From contig CM046856.1 in assembly GCA_025617745.1 (NCBI GenBank), positions 46,863,049-46,927,048 on the forward strand: a DNA stretch of 64,000 nt. Direction: 5' to 3'. The notes under the pieces are model-generated. The model saw only the letters and a list, made by a program, of their open reading frames with translations. It was not told the DNA's origin and did not search any database. The position numbers were made by a program, and so were the translations under genes. This document shows, piece by piece, positions 14,001 through 29,000 of this stretch. Source of the DNA: Heliocidaris erythrogramma. Lineage: Eukaryota; Echinodermata; Echinoidea; Camarodonta; Echinometridae. How positions within the stretch are numbered: position 1 is the first letter of the stretch; every line of letters starts with the position of its first letter.

Positions 14001-17000
14001 TCTTCAGGATGGATGGAGTGCCTGAACAATTTTCAGGAAGCTGGAACCATTTGATGCTCATACATGTATATTCTGCAGACAATTATTTCCAAGAAACTGA
14101 AACCGTTTGATGCTTAGAAATTCTGCAGGTCTATGATTTTTCATTTGGATGTGTATTGAAATTTCATTTTATCATTAAGGTTTGTATCCTCAATGTTTTT
14201 GGGGTGAAGCAGATCACGAGTGCACTTTGAAAGCCTCCAGAAGATCTCGATAATCAAAAGAGAGATGGATACGGGAAGTTAAAATGTTGACATTTAGTTC
14301 TTTGAATGCAAATCTATTTAAAAGCTGTGTGCATCATGTAATTTTCCTGGTGCCATCTGTATATTATTATCAATTGAAAATATTGGGGGTTCCATGAAGA
14401 GTGAATACTGGAGAAAAGATACAAGGTTAGTTGGCTTCTTGTTGGCTTCTTGTTGACTTTTTGTTGTACTGAGTTAGGGAGGCAAAGGCAGTTATGAGGC
14501 TCTAAGTAGTAAATATTCAGGGGCAATATTAAAGATAGAGTTGAGTGCTGAGGAGCTTTTCATCAAGCGTTTTGTCAGTGATTTTTACCGACAAATTTGC
14601 TCTCAGCCAATCAGATGCAAGGATATCAGTAACTTATAACAGTTGTCAGTAAAAATCACTGACAAAACGCTTGATGAAATGTTCCCCAGGTCATGCAGTT
14701 ACATTGTGAAAGAAACTGTTTGGAAGCAATTGGGAAATGGGTTGATCATGTCTAAATAAAGATTGCTGTATACTGTGAGGTTTTGGAATCATCAAAATGA
14801 TAAGAAATGAACCCATACTCTCTCAAAAGAACATGGATCGCACACAGATGTGGCATGAATGTTCCGCCCGAACACTTTAGCTGTTTTTCGTCGTATTTTG
14901 AATATAAGGGCATTTGAAGATAAATCCTTTTCAGGGGACATTTCTACTACAATGTTCTTCCAAACTGACATAAAAGGAAAGAGAAAGCTCACAGATTATT
15001 TTTGATCTTTCCCAGAACTCAACCTTCCCTTTAACCTTAAAAAGAGAAACAATGAACAAAATAATATAGACCCATATAGAGAAGGATATTGTGGTAGTTT
15101 ACCAAACTACAAACTACAAATTAAATATTATAGTGAATATCATAATAGATTTGTAAACAGAAAAATACACTAATATTCCAGGGAAATACTACGGCTGACT
15201 GCTCCAGAATGCTTGCTTTTGTTTTCAGCTTTCACATGTGAAGGTACACCAAGGTATAGCTAGCCTGTGAATCATTTCTGTGGTAGATACCACTTCTATT
15301 ACTTGCATAGTAGTGGTAGTCTGCAAGTACAAACACTGTCGTATTATTTTGGATATAAAATTCACAATTATCTGACTCAAGTGGAAGAAAAGTATAATCA
15401 TTGATCTACAAACATCATCAGGAAAGCTACTGTCCAAGTCACTTGTCAGCTTTTTGGAATTATAGACAGTGCACGCCAACTGATATGAATGTATGCCTGC
15501 CGACCTTCATTGCGTGTACGCGTGTAGGTGGAGTTCCACTCCATCGCTCGAGATAGACCAAGTTAATTACATCTCGGCTAATATCTCTATTCTCTGTTGG
15601 CGAAATGACAGATTATTTTTTTTACTTTTTTGCAGTTATGTTTGACTGGGCAGAGTGAGGATTTTATTGTCCCTTTGACATTTAAGTCTTCTAGTCGTGA
15701 ATACCTTAATTTATTAGTGCTTATGCTCTTAACACTGGATTAATGAGGAATTTCAATTGTATGAAATATAGTATGGAATGCAGATATAGTGACCAGGCAT
15801 CAGCTGTATATAGTACGTCAATATTGATGTATTCCTCAGGGAATATGTGGGGTTTAATTACCTTGGATATATAACATGAATTGACTGAATTGCAAATTTG
15901 AAGACTGGTGATTATCAAAACACTGCCTTTAAAGGAAATGCCACTTATTATATATATTTTGTTACTATATTTCCTTGAATGACTGTAAGTACTCTGTATT
16001 GGAAGTGTGAATGTATAGTCAGTCAGAGAGTAAGATTGTCATCCTTCATACCTAATACACTACACCATTAACCCATACTGCGACTCTGTTCAGAACATTG
16101 TCCAGGGACCATGTTTTGCACCAATTCTGGATGGAGTGGACTAGTATGACACATTGCTAAACCAAATTTGAACAAAGGTAGCTGATCGATGACATGTCAT
16201 GAACATCTGAATGTTTTTATCAGCAGACCAAAAGCAGGATTATTGTCTCAACAACTGTGGCCGAGTGGACTTGGACTCGGTTATATTTATCAACTCGTAT
16301 CTACCATCCCTGGATGCAAACAGGACTACTTTTAATATTTTCCAGAAAATTTTGCATGGTGTGATTATATGTGATTGTGCAATTGTGAGAGACTTTGAGA
16401 ATACCACTTCTGCAAATCAAGATCACTTCTCCATATTTCTTTGCATGGTAGAGATTACTGTGCAAGAGGGTGAAATCTGGATCGACTCCTTATTATATTC
16501 TGTTTCCTTTTTCCTGTCCATTTAGTTATAAATACATGTCTGTGGAACATGGGAATATGGGAATGGGTGTTACAAATACATGAGCATGATTCTAGAAGAG
16601 AGGTGATTTGAATGCCTCCTTGAGTCATGCTTGTTGATCGTTACCATGGCAACATGAACATGACTTACATCTCTATGAAAGTTATCCGTTGGTTAGCTGC
16701 TTTTCTCTCTTCATATCTGACCTTGTGACCCACAAGACGTTCTTCTTTAAACTGGCAAATCGGATTATCTGATTTGTAAACTACATGACACTCTTCATTT
16801 AATTGCCATCTTGTCATCTTGGATATACGCAAAGCTGCGTTGTGTTGTAACACGTCCTCGGTTCTCAAAGAAGAGGAAAGACTAGATGTTGAATCTACCA
16901 AGTTACTGAAGCTGACTGAAATACATGTATGTACCTTTGACTCATGAGCCATCACTGCCCTGCCCAGCCCAGCTTGGTATTCCATTATTCATTAACTATT

Positions 17001-20000
17001 CTACTCTGTATAATGTCATGGACTGGACACACCAAATGAAATGTGGTTTATAAAACAAAACCAAAAAGAAAAAGAAAAGAACGAAGGGACATCTCCTTGG
17101 AGCATTTTTACAGCAGCTTAACTGAATCACTTTCTCCTCTTGGCATCATTGCAATAGGGAAATGTGTGAGAGAAGCTCTTTGACATGTCCATCTGTTTGA
17201 AACGATATTGTTGGCCTAGATGCATCCTATGTTTACAGTGGCGAAATTAACATCAGTCCAGCATTATGACGTTTTTGTGGACATTCCGGTTTGTGTTGGA
17301 TTTGGAAAATGTCACTCATTGTGGTAGCATTTCTAGCATGGGCTGATATAACTCATCACTTTTTGTGGAACACGGCCAGTCTACTATACACAGTGTGATA
17401 TCTTTACACCGAAGGAATATATAATTTGGAATAATGGCTCCCATCTTGTACTAATCATGTTTGTGTTAGATTTTGACGGACTCTCGCAGGAGAGATTATG
17501 AGTAGTTTGGATAAAGGAGATAAAGTAGAAGATCCCCTTGCTTGGATATATGACGAAGAGGACCTCAGAGGTAAAGTTGATTTAAAACACATAAATTATA
17601 ATCTTATTCATAGGGCCTTATTTAGCATTCGAACAAGGATGTCAGTTTTCTTGAAATTTCATGATTAAAATATTGTTATTGATAACTACATGTACATGTA
17701 GCTGGCATCCCTCATAGCTACATAATAACCATATATATTCTAGGATTTTACACAATTCATTTGCCAGAAATTTTTATGCCTCTGCCCACCAAAGTGGTGT
17801 CGGAGGCATTATGTTTTCAGGTTGTTCGTACGTATGTCCATCAACTGAATTAAGGCGGAGGCATATAGGAGATGCAGTCGCATTCATCTTGTTTTACTTT
17901 ACTTCCTAAAGTAGATTGCACTTTTCAGGAAAAATCCTTTTCTAAAGGGGGGGGGGGGGGGGGGGGCGGGAATTGTACCAAATTCCAAATTTCTTTTTGT
18001 TTTTTTGGGGGTAAATAAGATAAAATTCTTTCTCAAAAATGAATTTATAAATCTAAATATCAGATAGATATAGAGGAAATGTAACCAAAAGGTGGAAATC
18101 TTAAGTTTCCCCTAAGCCTTAGAGCATAGAATTATTCTATTTGTTCTTTTACATGTAGGTAAACATTGCAATATTCAAGCACGCAGATGTACAGTACAGT
18201 CCACATATGCTTTGTATCAGTTATTAAAAATAACTTCATTGTTACATGGCAAACAAAACGATCTATTCTTCTCACACGCCTATTGTTCATATTGCAACTG
18301 ATCAACTTTTTTTAACCTTGGTCATAGGCATATTGCTCAGTGGAAAAATATTTCTCGTTATCAACAAGTGGGCGTTGATAAGATATCGGGCTCTGTGTAA
18401 GACAAATGTGTAGTATTTGTGAATTAATACACACATTTGTATGTGGTTGAATGGCTGTTGTATCTTGGTAGTGTATAGGGATTATGTACATTGTATTGGA
18501 TTGGTAAACATTATATATCCACTGGATGCTTGATGTCACTTCTTGGTTTTGATAAAATAAATGGTATTATTTTAATGAGAAAGGAGATGTGCATGGCTCT
18601 GATCATGGGTACACTTAATGCGCCTTAACCCTATCCCATGATAATTTAATGTTTGTTTGTTTAAAGGATTAGGCAATCATATTTTGAGAGAGTGAATAGT
18701 ATGAGGAAGCTTACCAAACCATAACTAGTTTAATAAATAAGGTTATTTTTTCTTGGTGCACCACTAATCATGAAAAATTGCTCATATTTTTGAAATAAAA
18801 TGTTACCTAGGCAACACTCATTTTTGTTGTCTTACCATCAATAATTTTATTAATTTTTAATGTTTCGTCAGTGGAATTGAAGAATAAACTTGTGTGAATG
18901 TGTCCAATGTATATATCTTTCACAAAACCCAGAGACATTTCTGGTAACGATGATGTTCACTTTAGTTTAAGTTCATAAAATTTTGTTCGGTGTTTCCCGT
19001 TTGTTTTGAAGAACCCGATTCGATACTATTAATGAAGAAAAGTCAGCAAAACATTACTAGATTAGTTAAATCTGATGCAAAAAGCACACAAGCGATGATA
19101 TATTTGTCCCTAAATTTGTGCAAAATTTATAGTGCAAAAACAAAATAACCACCTCTTTTTCGTGTCAGATATTATGAACGCAAACATGACTCTTGATTAC
19201 GCCCGATTGTTCGTGGGAAGAATTTAATTGGGCGGAAATTGAAAGTGACATTGTCTGGTAGAGCAACAAATCTTAGGTTCATATTCTGTTCTAACTTCAT
19301 GTAACTGTGTTTGCATAATTAATGCCTCTTAGTTCACATGAGTTGAGGCCTACCTGCATGGAATGTATTGGATTATTCTCTTTCAGTTGAGACTGCTTTG
19401 GAAGTAATTTGTTCCTAGGTTTGGAATGTGGAAGAATGTTTGTGAGGTAGAGAGTGAAATCTTAGGTTCCTATTAGGTGTCAGTATTTTGTTTTCGCTAT
19501 ATCCTCACTGCATTTGCATATTTTCAGTAGGGAAGTTTGATATTGGCTATTTTTAAGGTACATTTTTGAGGTACATTTTACTAAACAATTCATTTGGTTT
19601 TGCACAAGTGCAGTTAACCAAGTGATAATTGCATACCCCTGATACCGAGTTATGAACGAAAGATTTTTAGAACGGTGAACTTTGGTGACTCGTTACCAAT
19701 TGTTGATGAAGTCTGGAGGTCCAGCATTTCAGGTTTCTCTGCTGCAATGTTTGAACATCAACTTCATAACACTTTCCCTGTCTTTTAGTGAGTTTGAAAT
19801 TTTCCCTCATATGTAAGACTAGTGAACCCTAGATCAGAGCCATGCACAAATATAAATAAGAAGCTAAAGAAGAATGAAATGAACAATGAAGAATGAAAGC
19901 ATTGTGAAAGCATTATGAGTTTACGAAGTAATGTCAGATTTAGAATTTGCAATAATTTACATTTTCATTTATGTTAATAGAACTGTAACTATATTCAGGC

Positions 20001-23000
20001 ACCATTACACATAAATATTATCTGGCACTGCACTGTTTAGGTTGAAATAATGTCACTATTATTTTTTCTGTAGTGCCTTTCACAGGAACTTAGAAATTTT
20101 GCTATTTATACACCTGAGTTGAGAGGGACAAATGTTGGCAAAACACCCTTGTCCAAGGATGTACCAGTAAGCACCAATCAAGGATGAAACCCAGGACATT
20201 TTGTATGAGAGTCGAGAGCCTGCACCAAATGCTCTCATAATTTATTCACATGTGGTAGATGAAGAGTACAAAACGTAATCACTCGCGAAACAGCCTGGTT
20301 AATTAGTCCAATTCGCGAAACATTATGTCCGCGAAATATATGGCGTATACAGTACCTCATGAATGGATCATTGAAAACAACTTCTTTGTGTGTTGTCTTT
20401 CACCCTCTATTGAGAGAGTTGCTTCTGGAAACAGTTGTCATGGCAATACTGTAAATGAATATGGCCTTGGGTATGCTATGACTGTGAGGGCAGTCAGGGC
20501 ACTTTAGCTGGTTGTATACGATCATTGCATGTAGAATGTATGTGAATGCTATACAGGGATGGGTATTGATAATGCACACAGTGAAACTCGTGACTTGCCA
20601 TAAGTCTGTAAGGCAAGAGAATTCGATAGGGGAACTTGAGTCTTGAGGCCATGCTTTTAAAAGGTACAGAATAGGAAAAGAATGTATACCTTAATATCTG
20701 GAAAGGTAGAAAATAGCATGTGGTTATGTTTACAGTTTTTTTATTTTAGAATATAGGCTTGGAGAATAAAAAGAGTCCACCTGAATCCCTTGAAAGGAAT
20801 TTACCTAAATCCTGTAAAAAGAATTTTCCTTACCGGTAATCCTCTGTGATTAAAATCTTTGGAAAGAAAAGTGTGTAGCAAATTATGCTTAAAAATTGAA
20901 TTCATGATATGTTGGCATAATGGTCTTGATGTTGATGATGCAATGCATATATATTGGCTAAATGTTTTTCTATGTGAATATATGCTATGTGGATAATTGT
21001 GATTGATATTTCCTGGGCTTGAAATCAGTGAGAGCATATTGCGATAATAACATTTCACACCATTAATGTGCTGTATTGTCTGGCAATAATGTAATTTAGG
21101 TTTCTCAGGCTTAGAAGTCATTGAGAGCATATATCCGCACAGATTTTCCAAACATCCTCACCTATTGAAGCAATAACGAGGGTGTAATTAAGGCCATCTT
21201 GAATTGTTTTTGAGTGCTAATTGAATTACCTGCTTCCCCCTATGTATAATCACCTGCATGTCATGGTAACTGTAATTGTCTATTTAAGGACATGGTATAA
21301 TGGTGGTAACACTGAATAAGATACCTTGTGATTTAGTAGTCCAATAGGGTCTCATGTTCAATTTCTTGGCATTTTCATGTGATAGCCAGTCTCTTGGATA
21401 GGTATCATTTAACCCTGAGATCAGAAAAGTTGCAAAATGGACCTTAAAGGGATACCTCACCAGGAGGCCGTGGGGAATGTCAGGATTGCGTGAGTCCCAT
21501 TCACTCATACACAAAATTTGTGCGTCGAACGCGTCCGTTGGACTACTAGGATTACTTTTCGGACTGCATGAAGCCGACCGAAGTGGAGCGTGCATGTTGC
21601 GCGGCGAACAGCCTGTTCGAAGTTTGCTCGCGCGGGGCACAGCATGATCAGGTAACGATCACACGTGCCCACTCGCGGCATAAAAACCTCCACAATCTGC
21701 GGTTGAGTATCCCTTTAACCCATTCCTTACCAGTGATGGCAAATACTGCCCAAGAGTAAATGTTCCACTTTATATGTTTGTAAGTTTGGACTAAAATGAG
21801 CTATATCTTTTGTCTTATATTGAAAAATGAAAATATGCTCAAGGGCAGTTCCAAGCTATTCTCCCCTTTGGGGTCAAAATTTCAGACTCGTCCAAATATG
21901 GCAATATTTACCTTATTTTAAAGCTAAAACCTTCAGTATTATGATTCTCTTGTAATTAACATCATTTAACGTAGAGGGCGCTAATAGGATTTAAAAAAGA
22001 TAACTCCCACAGACTTTGTACACAGGCTGCCCACGTACAAAGTGTATGGGAGTTTTCACTTTTTGAACTTGTAAGCCCCCTCCTTTCCACAAACTTTCAA
22101 CAAATTGTAAAGTTTTGTGCTTCCCAAATATTCAAACACTTTTTAATTTGTAAATGAGTCATTAATCATGAAAAGTAATTTTCCATAGTATAGTAATAAT
22201 GTTTTTTTTAACAGAAATTACCTGTTTGCATGCATTTTACATACGGACAAATTGTCCCGTACGTCACATGCAGACCATCAGATTTGCATCTGTTACGCAA
22301 CAGTAACATGTGGCATATTTTTTCTTCATGGTTTCTAATGCCTGAATAGTTGTGGAATTGATGTGTCAAGAAAAGAAATTCTCACTCTTGATGATTCAGG
22401 AGATTTTTAATGACCATTTTGGTTATAAAATAAACTTTTCTCAGGTCCCGTACGTCACAACGCATACTAATTAGAATTGAACCTCGTTAATGGTCATATT
22501 TTAAAAAAAAATTCATTTATTTTAGAGGTCCTAGGTAGCTATTCAAACATCAAAAACGATTTTAATATGTGTCTTCTATTTCGAAATCAGAAAGGTTTAA
22601 ACTCTCTGATTTGTCCCGTACTTCACAGGTCAAATAGCTTGGACCTGCCCTCTGTCATAGCGTAAACTGCATCTATAGATTTATTCCAAAGATTCAGCCA
22701 AGTTATCACCTTCTAAAGAGAAATTTTGTCTCTTTTGTATTTCTTCAGTGGAAAATAATCAAATCTCTCACACATGTTGCTGTTGAGAGAAAAATCACCG
22801 CAAGTTTGTTCTCACGGTTATCTTAATATCTATTTTTTGATGGATATTGCATGTTACAGCACTTAATCATTAGTAGTACCATTAATTAATCAAGAGAATT
22901 GTTGTCGTTGTTGGTTGTGTGAGACTAGGCCTTTAACTGTTTATGTATAGGTAGCTACAATGTAAGTCCCTGCTAAAAACCAGCAAGGGTCTGTGCCTGC

Positions 23001-26000
23001 AGAATTTTTCAGAATTTTTAAAAGGACCTGAAAATCTTCTTATCTTGGGCTGTTTACGTAAATTCACTTCAAGCTTTAAATGAGTGGTGATCCAAAACTT
23101 CCTAAACCCTGGTAATTATATCAGGAGATTAGCAAAATCCTGTTATCCTCATTTTGAGGCAGTACGAACGAATGTTACCAGCCAATCAGCTATCTGTAAG
23201 AGGTCGACAGGCACATCAAACAAGTTTGTTAACGCAATGTCACCCATGATTCACCTTCAGATTGGCTCAGATTTTTCGGTGTGGACGTGACAAAGTAACA
23301 CGCGCCACTTTCTGAATCGTGAAACCATTTGCAAGCATGAAGTCACGAGAGGCAGACGCTTACAGCGTCGATGTGGCTGAGCTGTCTGCCTCATTGGATT
23401 TTTAAGAAGTCAGTTTTACTGGAAGTCAGATCCTGAGCTTGGCAAATGGATTTTCTGTAGAAGTTCAGATTCTAGAAGTTCCTGACAAACCATATCCTGT
23501 AGAAGCCATTCCTACTGGGGAAAACTGCAGAGCTAACTTTCTATTTGGTTTCTTTGAATGTAGGATGTGTGAAAACCCTTTGAGACATTCACTGTTTGCA
23601 AACATCTGTTTTGTTTGTTTACAGAGGTTTGATTTATATTCCCTGGAAGTTGTACTGTTCAAATCATATTTTCATGAAAAGGTGACAGAACTGAAGCTAT
23701 ATGAACTTTTGACTGCAATTTCTATCATTATATGATATGTGGATGGTGGAGAAATATCAATATTTTGTTTGCTCTGTGCAGAACTAATCATAAACTGATA
23801 AGTACATGTATATTGGTGTGGCGTGTACGCTGCCTACGTGATCAAACATCAGATTTACCAGAGCCCTCCAAGGTAGAAGGCTTTCCTGCCAGCATCTTCC
23901 TGGATCATTGGTCCCGAGTCTCGTAAAACAGAAGAGAATTAAAACAAACTAAATAACAAAAAAAAAAGAAAGAAAACAAATGAAAACCTCTTCATGATTT
24001 TTTTCTCTAAAATCAAAACTCATTGAACTCTTTGAGGTTGAAGAGGTGGATTTTCACATTAATTGTATGAGTTTCTCAATAAATGCTTATTTCCATTTCA
24101 AGATTGCATCCTTGGACATTTTTTGAACAGCCTTGAACTCTGCAGGAATTGAGAAGGAACACGTTTCCTCCTTGGTGCATATGTGATTGCCATACTGCCG
24201 AAGGTCTTCCATCTTACTATCACTGACATTTTTACCTGAACGAATACCTGTTAGACTATGACTATCAACACTCTTTATGTCATGGCAACTTTTTGAATGT
24301 CGGACAATTGATGGACATCATGATCTAATAATATCCAAGTGCCTGTCCATTTTGAGACTGTCACAGCCGGTAACGATATCTCCGTTGCCAGGTTTTGTGA
24401 ATTCTTGGAATACAACCGGAACTTTCTTCACTTAAGGAGATTGGACCGCTCAACAGACATCACTGTTAGAGGGGTCTTTGTTGATCTCATAAAAAGGAGG
24501 TCAGATGTTTGAGTTGATAGGTTTTGTCAGGGTTTACCAGGTTCCTTGAGGAGATGTGAAGGGTGCTCAAGATGGGCAGACTTCAAGGTGAAGATGCTTT
24601 TCAGCAGCGCACAGGCTGCCTCAGGCGCAGGGCATCAATAGGTTGGTAACATCATTTCCACTTATTCCGTTGTTCATCCAATGATATCAAACATTTTGAG
24701 AATTGCTTGATAGTGCATTGTTTTGTCATTGTATCCTTTTTTCTAGATATCGTTTGAGTGTTTCTGTTCATAATTTGATTTAAGTGTAAATTTTGTGTGT
24801 TTTAAGATATTTTTCAAATATTTATCAGGGTAAGGGTAAGGGTATCTTTGCAGGTTCCTTATCACTATTTATATTGTTATGAAAGAGTTTTATCTGTAAG
24901 TAATGTGGAGCTGAAGAAGAATGAAATAAAATAGGACAAGATTATGTTTTTTTAATCAGAGAAGAAGAAAAATGATTTACTGTAGGACTTGTACTCATTA
25001 CATGAAAACCTGGAAAATGCAAGTGCTTCAAAACAATTTCATGGTGTTTCCAATCTGTTATACTATTAACTCTGGAGGCCTTAATTTGTGCACTTTATTT
25101 GTAAATTAGAAAATATTGTACAAATTGAGGATTTAGGAAGAGATGAACTATTGCAACCTAATAGACACAGAAATGTAAATATAAAAAGAGCATGTAAGAA
25201 TTAGGTATGAAAAAAGGATGTCAGCCATCATAGTCTCTATCTGGAACGACATGTGGTTGACAACATATTTGAAGTCCATATAACATGTGAGCAATAAAGT
25301 CCAAAACCTGTGAGTTGGAATATTATCATATGACATCATGATAAATATAATCATTCTTCTTGTACTTTGGTCATGACCCTGGTAATCAAATAACAATTGA
25401 GATTTGCTCAAGTACTACATCTACATGCAGCGCGTCCAGACCCCGCACAGTTGAGAGGAAACCAGCAAGCTCGGCATTTCCGCCTGGACATCCTTCGTTG
25501 GGTGCTATCTCCTGGTCTCTGTAAAAACCAATCTGTGGCTGGACGTTTCGCAATGGCATTGAAACAAAAATGGACATGCCACCGGAGTGTGCCCTACCAG
25601 ATATTCATCTGTGATTAGTGGAGCACTTTTCGTGCTCCTCTACAATTCTTGAATTTGGAAGATCCACCCAAAATTTATATCTTCTAAAGGACTTGCATAC
25701 TGAGCTTCTCGCAAGATCAATACTTCATACCTCTACAGACTCTCATATCAGAGTTTCAGCAAGTACTCTATGTTTTGTTTAGTGTAGGAAATACAACAAA
25801 CTTTGAGTTTTTACTGTCTACCTCTTGTAAGACAAGACTTTTTACTGTGTTTTGTAACGGGTTATGTACTACTTTGCAGGAAACCAAACTAATGATTTTG
25901 CTCACAAACTGTGTCGCATGTCAACTTCAGTCCTGTGATCAACCTAACCGCACCATTGCTCAATTTCCTCCGCTTTTTGCATGCCAACATTTTTCCTTAT

Positions 26001-29000
26001 ACCTGTGTATTTTGTATTTAGCAGAAAGCGGAACTACATGTAGAATGCGTTTGGAAAGTGTTCAAGTCTACATTGACAACTAGAGCTTTTTAACGTGTTT
26101 ATATTTCTCTGTATGATTCTCCACTCAACTGAAAGCACTTCAGAATATCAGTATCGTTATAGTGCCTGGTAATGATGAGACACTGTTCTAGTGGTTGCAT
26201 TTCATACATTTTATTGATTCTACCATCATCAAACTGTGATGAAGCTGTTCTCTGAGATTTATAAACTGGAAACCTGTTGACTGTTTTTGTACATCTTTCC
26301 TCCAAATCATTCTGCGAATCAGTCTGCAATCGACGCTTGTGGGGAAAAGCCACTTGTTCAACCACAGACCTTCTGTAACCACCAGAGGTTTTTGGTGCAA
26401 CATCTGTTGCACTCACATCTCAACCCATTTTCTGAAAGGCTTTTGCCAAACTGCTAATCCTCACCCATAGATATATACGCTGTAAACTTGTTAATCCTGC
26501 AGATCATCACCGAGACATGAACCGATAAAGTCCGACATATGCTAAGCCTCTTCACGTCTTCATTTTTCTGCAAAACTTGTAGGTTTACAATTTGGAAACA
26601 GGTGCCCGATTTAGTATCCTGATTCATCTCCTGTTGCTCAGCAGAACAAAAAGAATCAAATTGACCTGGAAATCTACTTAAATCTTAGAGAATTCACTAT
26701 CCAACTTAAAGCAATACCTCATCTTGATATGTTTTAATCCTGAATGTGTAAAAAAACTGGAGAAGTTCTTTTGCTCTCAGAAAGAGTATCTTAAGGACAC
26801 TTCTTCAGGTCTGTGAAACTTGCATGCCCTTTAATATAGTTGTCCTCAAACCAAACATATTGTTGAGAGGCAGGTATACCTTTTGACTGACTCACTTTAA
26901 CTATAATAGAAGGAGTACATTTCACTGACAATGCGAGAACCACATTTGAGTCCAGTGTGAGACTGGTTGTAGATATTGTTTTTGTCATGGAGTACCCTTT
27001 AACTGACGTCAGCATGAAAGACGAATGGGACTTCATCAACTCGTACCTGTACGATTGTTTAGAGATAGGAGATCTCTATTGTAAGTACCACTCTCTATAT
27101 AGTATGTCACTATTTAATGAAATAGTAGGCTTTGCCTTCTATACATTGGTAGAAATCGGGCAGAGTGTAGGCCTATTAGTATTTAGAAATTGAAGTTAGC
27201 CAGTGAGCTAATTGTATGATCTCTCTTTCCAATAAGCCAGTTCGGGGTTGCAATCTGAGCATGAGCAGATAAAGGTCATCTGTACCAAATTCTAAAACCC
27301 ACTGACACTAACATTCGATATGTGCTCATGAATGTCATGTAATCATTATTCAATTATGCACTAATGGTGCATTCCATGATATCCAGGTGGAAGTATTCTT
27401 TTTAAAGGGGGAAACAAAAGCTATTCATGAGGCACCTCTATCACTCCCAGAGTTATTTTTCTGAAGTGCACATAAAGGGACCCTCCATGTCTAAAATATC
27501 TGTGGATATTTGGGGTCATTTGTACAATCTCAGTACCATCGCTAACCCCGAACTGGCTTATTGCATTGTATGTCATTAGTTGAAAAATATTTGAAATTGG
27601 ATTTATAAAAGGGGACTCTGTTTTTGGTTCAATGCTGGTATTATGTTTTTAGAAATTTTACTTGATTACGATGTTTGATTACTTTTTAAAAAGGATTTTG
27701 AAATTTTGAAGAGTCCGATTGCACTTGAAGGTGACTTATGATTAGACACTCGTGTAAAATCGGGCATGCATATTAAAGAAGTTAACTCAGATGAGTTGAT
27801 TTCCATTGCTCTCCAGTGGGAGATGCATCAACAAAACACATTTTTACTCAGTCTGTGACCTTCACCATTTAGAATTTACATAAAAATCATGCTTTTCATG
27901 GTTTCGTAGGAATACTTCAAGAGAGATCTATAGAAAAAAACCCACCTGCAGAGCTGCCAACCAGTACGGATTTTCCGTATTTGTTACGGAATTCAAACAC
28001 AAATACGGAAGTACGGATTTCCTCTAAAAAGAAATCTGATTATGCACTATTCGTCTTATACGTTGCGCACATGTATTTGTTATCACTCATACTTTCACAC
28101 TCATATTGTATTATTTTCGCTGTTCCCGGAACTCCGCACTGTGTACGTACCTAAAGTGCATACAGAAAGGAGACTGCGAATGTACTTTCACCGCACACTC
28201 AAACTTCTAGCTCAAGCTATGAGCTCAAGCGCTAGCGGTGCGGCTGCTCTTACACACCGAGGCGTTAGGCAGCCGGCCAGCGTAGCCCGCGGGCGGCATG
28301 GCGCGGCTGCTGCTTGGTGTAAGGCGGCAGTATGTGCAGCTGCTCCGTAGTGGAATCGAAAGGATGAATAGGGAACGTGAGTCTTTAGCTGGTTTTTTAT
28401 GTTTCTTCTAGATCTAGATAATTATATTATTCCCATTGATAATTATTGGGGTGTCATAAAGAGTAATTTTAGGACATTTTTAGATCTAACTTATACAATT
28501 TTGGTGGCAGTTGCAGTTTAAAGATTTGGTATTTGGGGACTTGCAAAAAATTACGGATTTCATCACCAAAATACGATTTTTCAGCTTGGCGTGTACGGAA
28601 AAGCTTGGCCAGAGGTTGGCAGCTCTGCACATGTTATATTAAGTCGTATAATTAATTTGCTCATATATTTCGGCATTTAATTCCTCTGTGATCCCTGCAA
28701 TAAATGTGTTAAGTGTCCTGAAGAGAAGGTTGAGTGCTGGGTAAGTTTTAAAATAACTTGGGAGCTTTCTCATTCCTCTTATGTCAATTTGGAAGGACCT
28801 CATAGTGGAAATGTCCCCTGAAAAGGATTGCTCTTCAAATGCCCTCATATTCAAAATAGGATGAGAAATAGCTGAAGTGTTGGGGCTGAACATTCATGCT
28901 ATATGTGTGTGCCGTCCCATATTTATGTGTGCAGTGTGTGTGCTTTTCAGTGAGATTGTGTCAATTTCTCATCATTATGATGATTTCAAAATTATTTATT

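Noticed and set aside
24330-24511. 60-codon open stretch with [15 protein letters not shown]
   Set aside because: No start codon, no splice signals in agreement, no motif; likely chance or an old transposon scrap.
26099-26416. 105-codon minus-strand frame ([13 protein letters not shown]...)
   Set aside because: Protein-like composition but no recognised family, no splice partner and no promoter seen; an alternative frame is also open.
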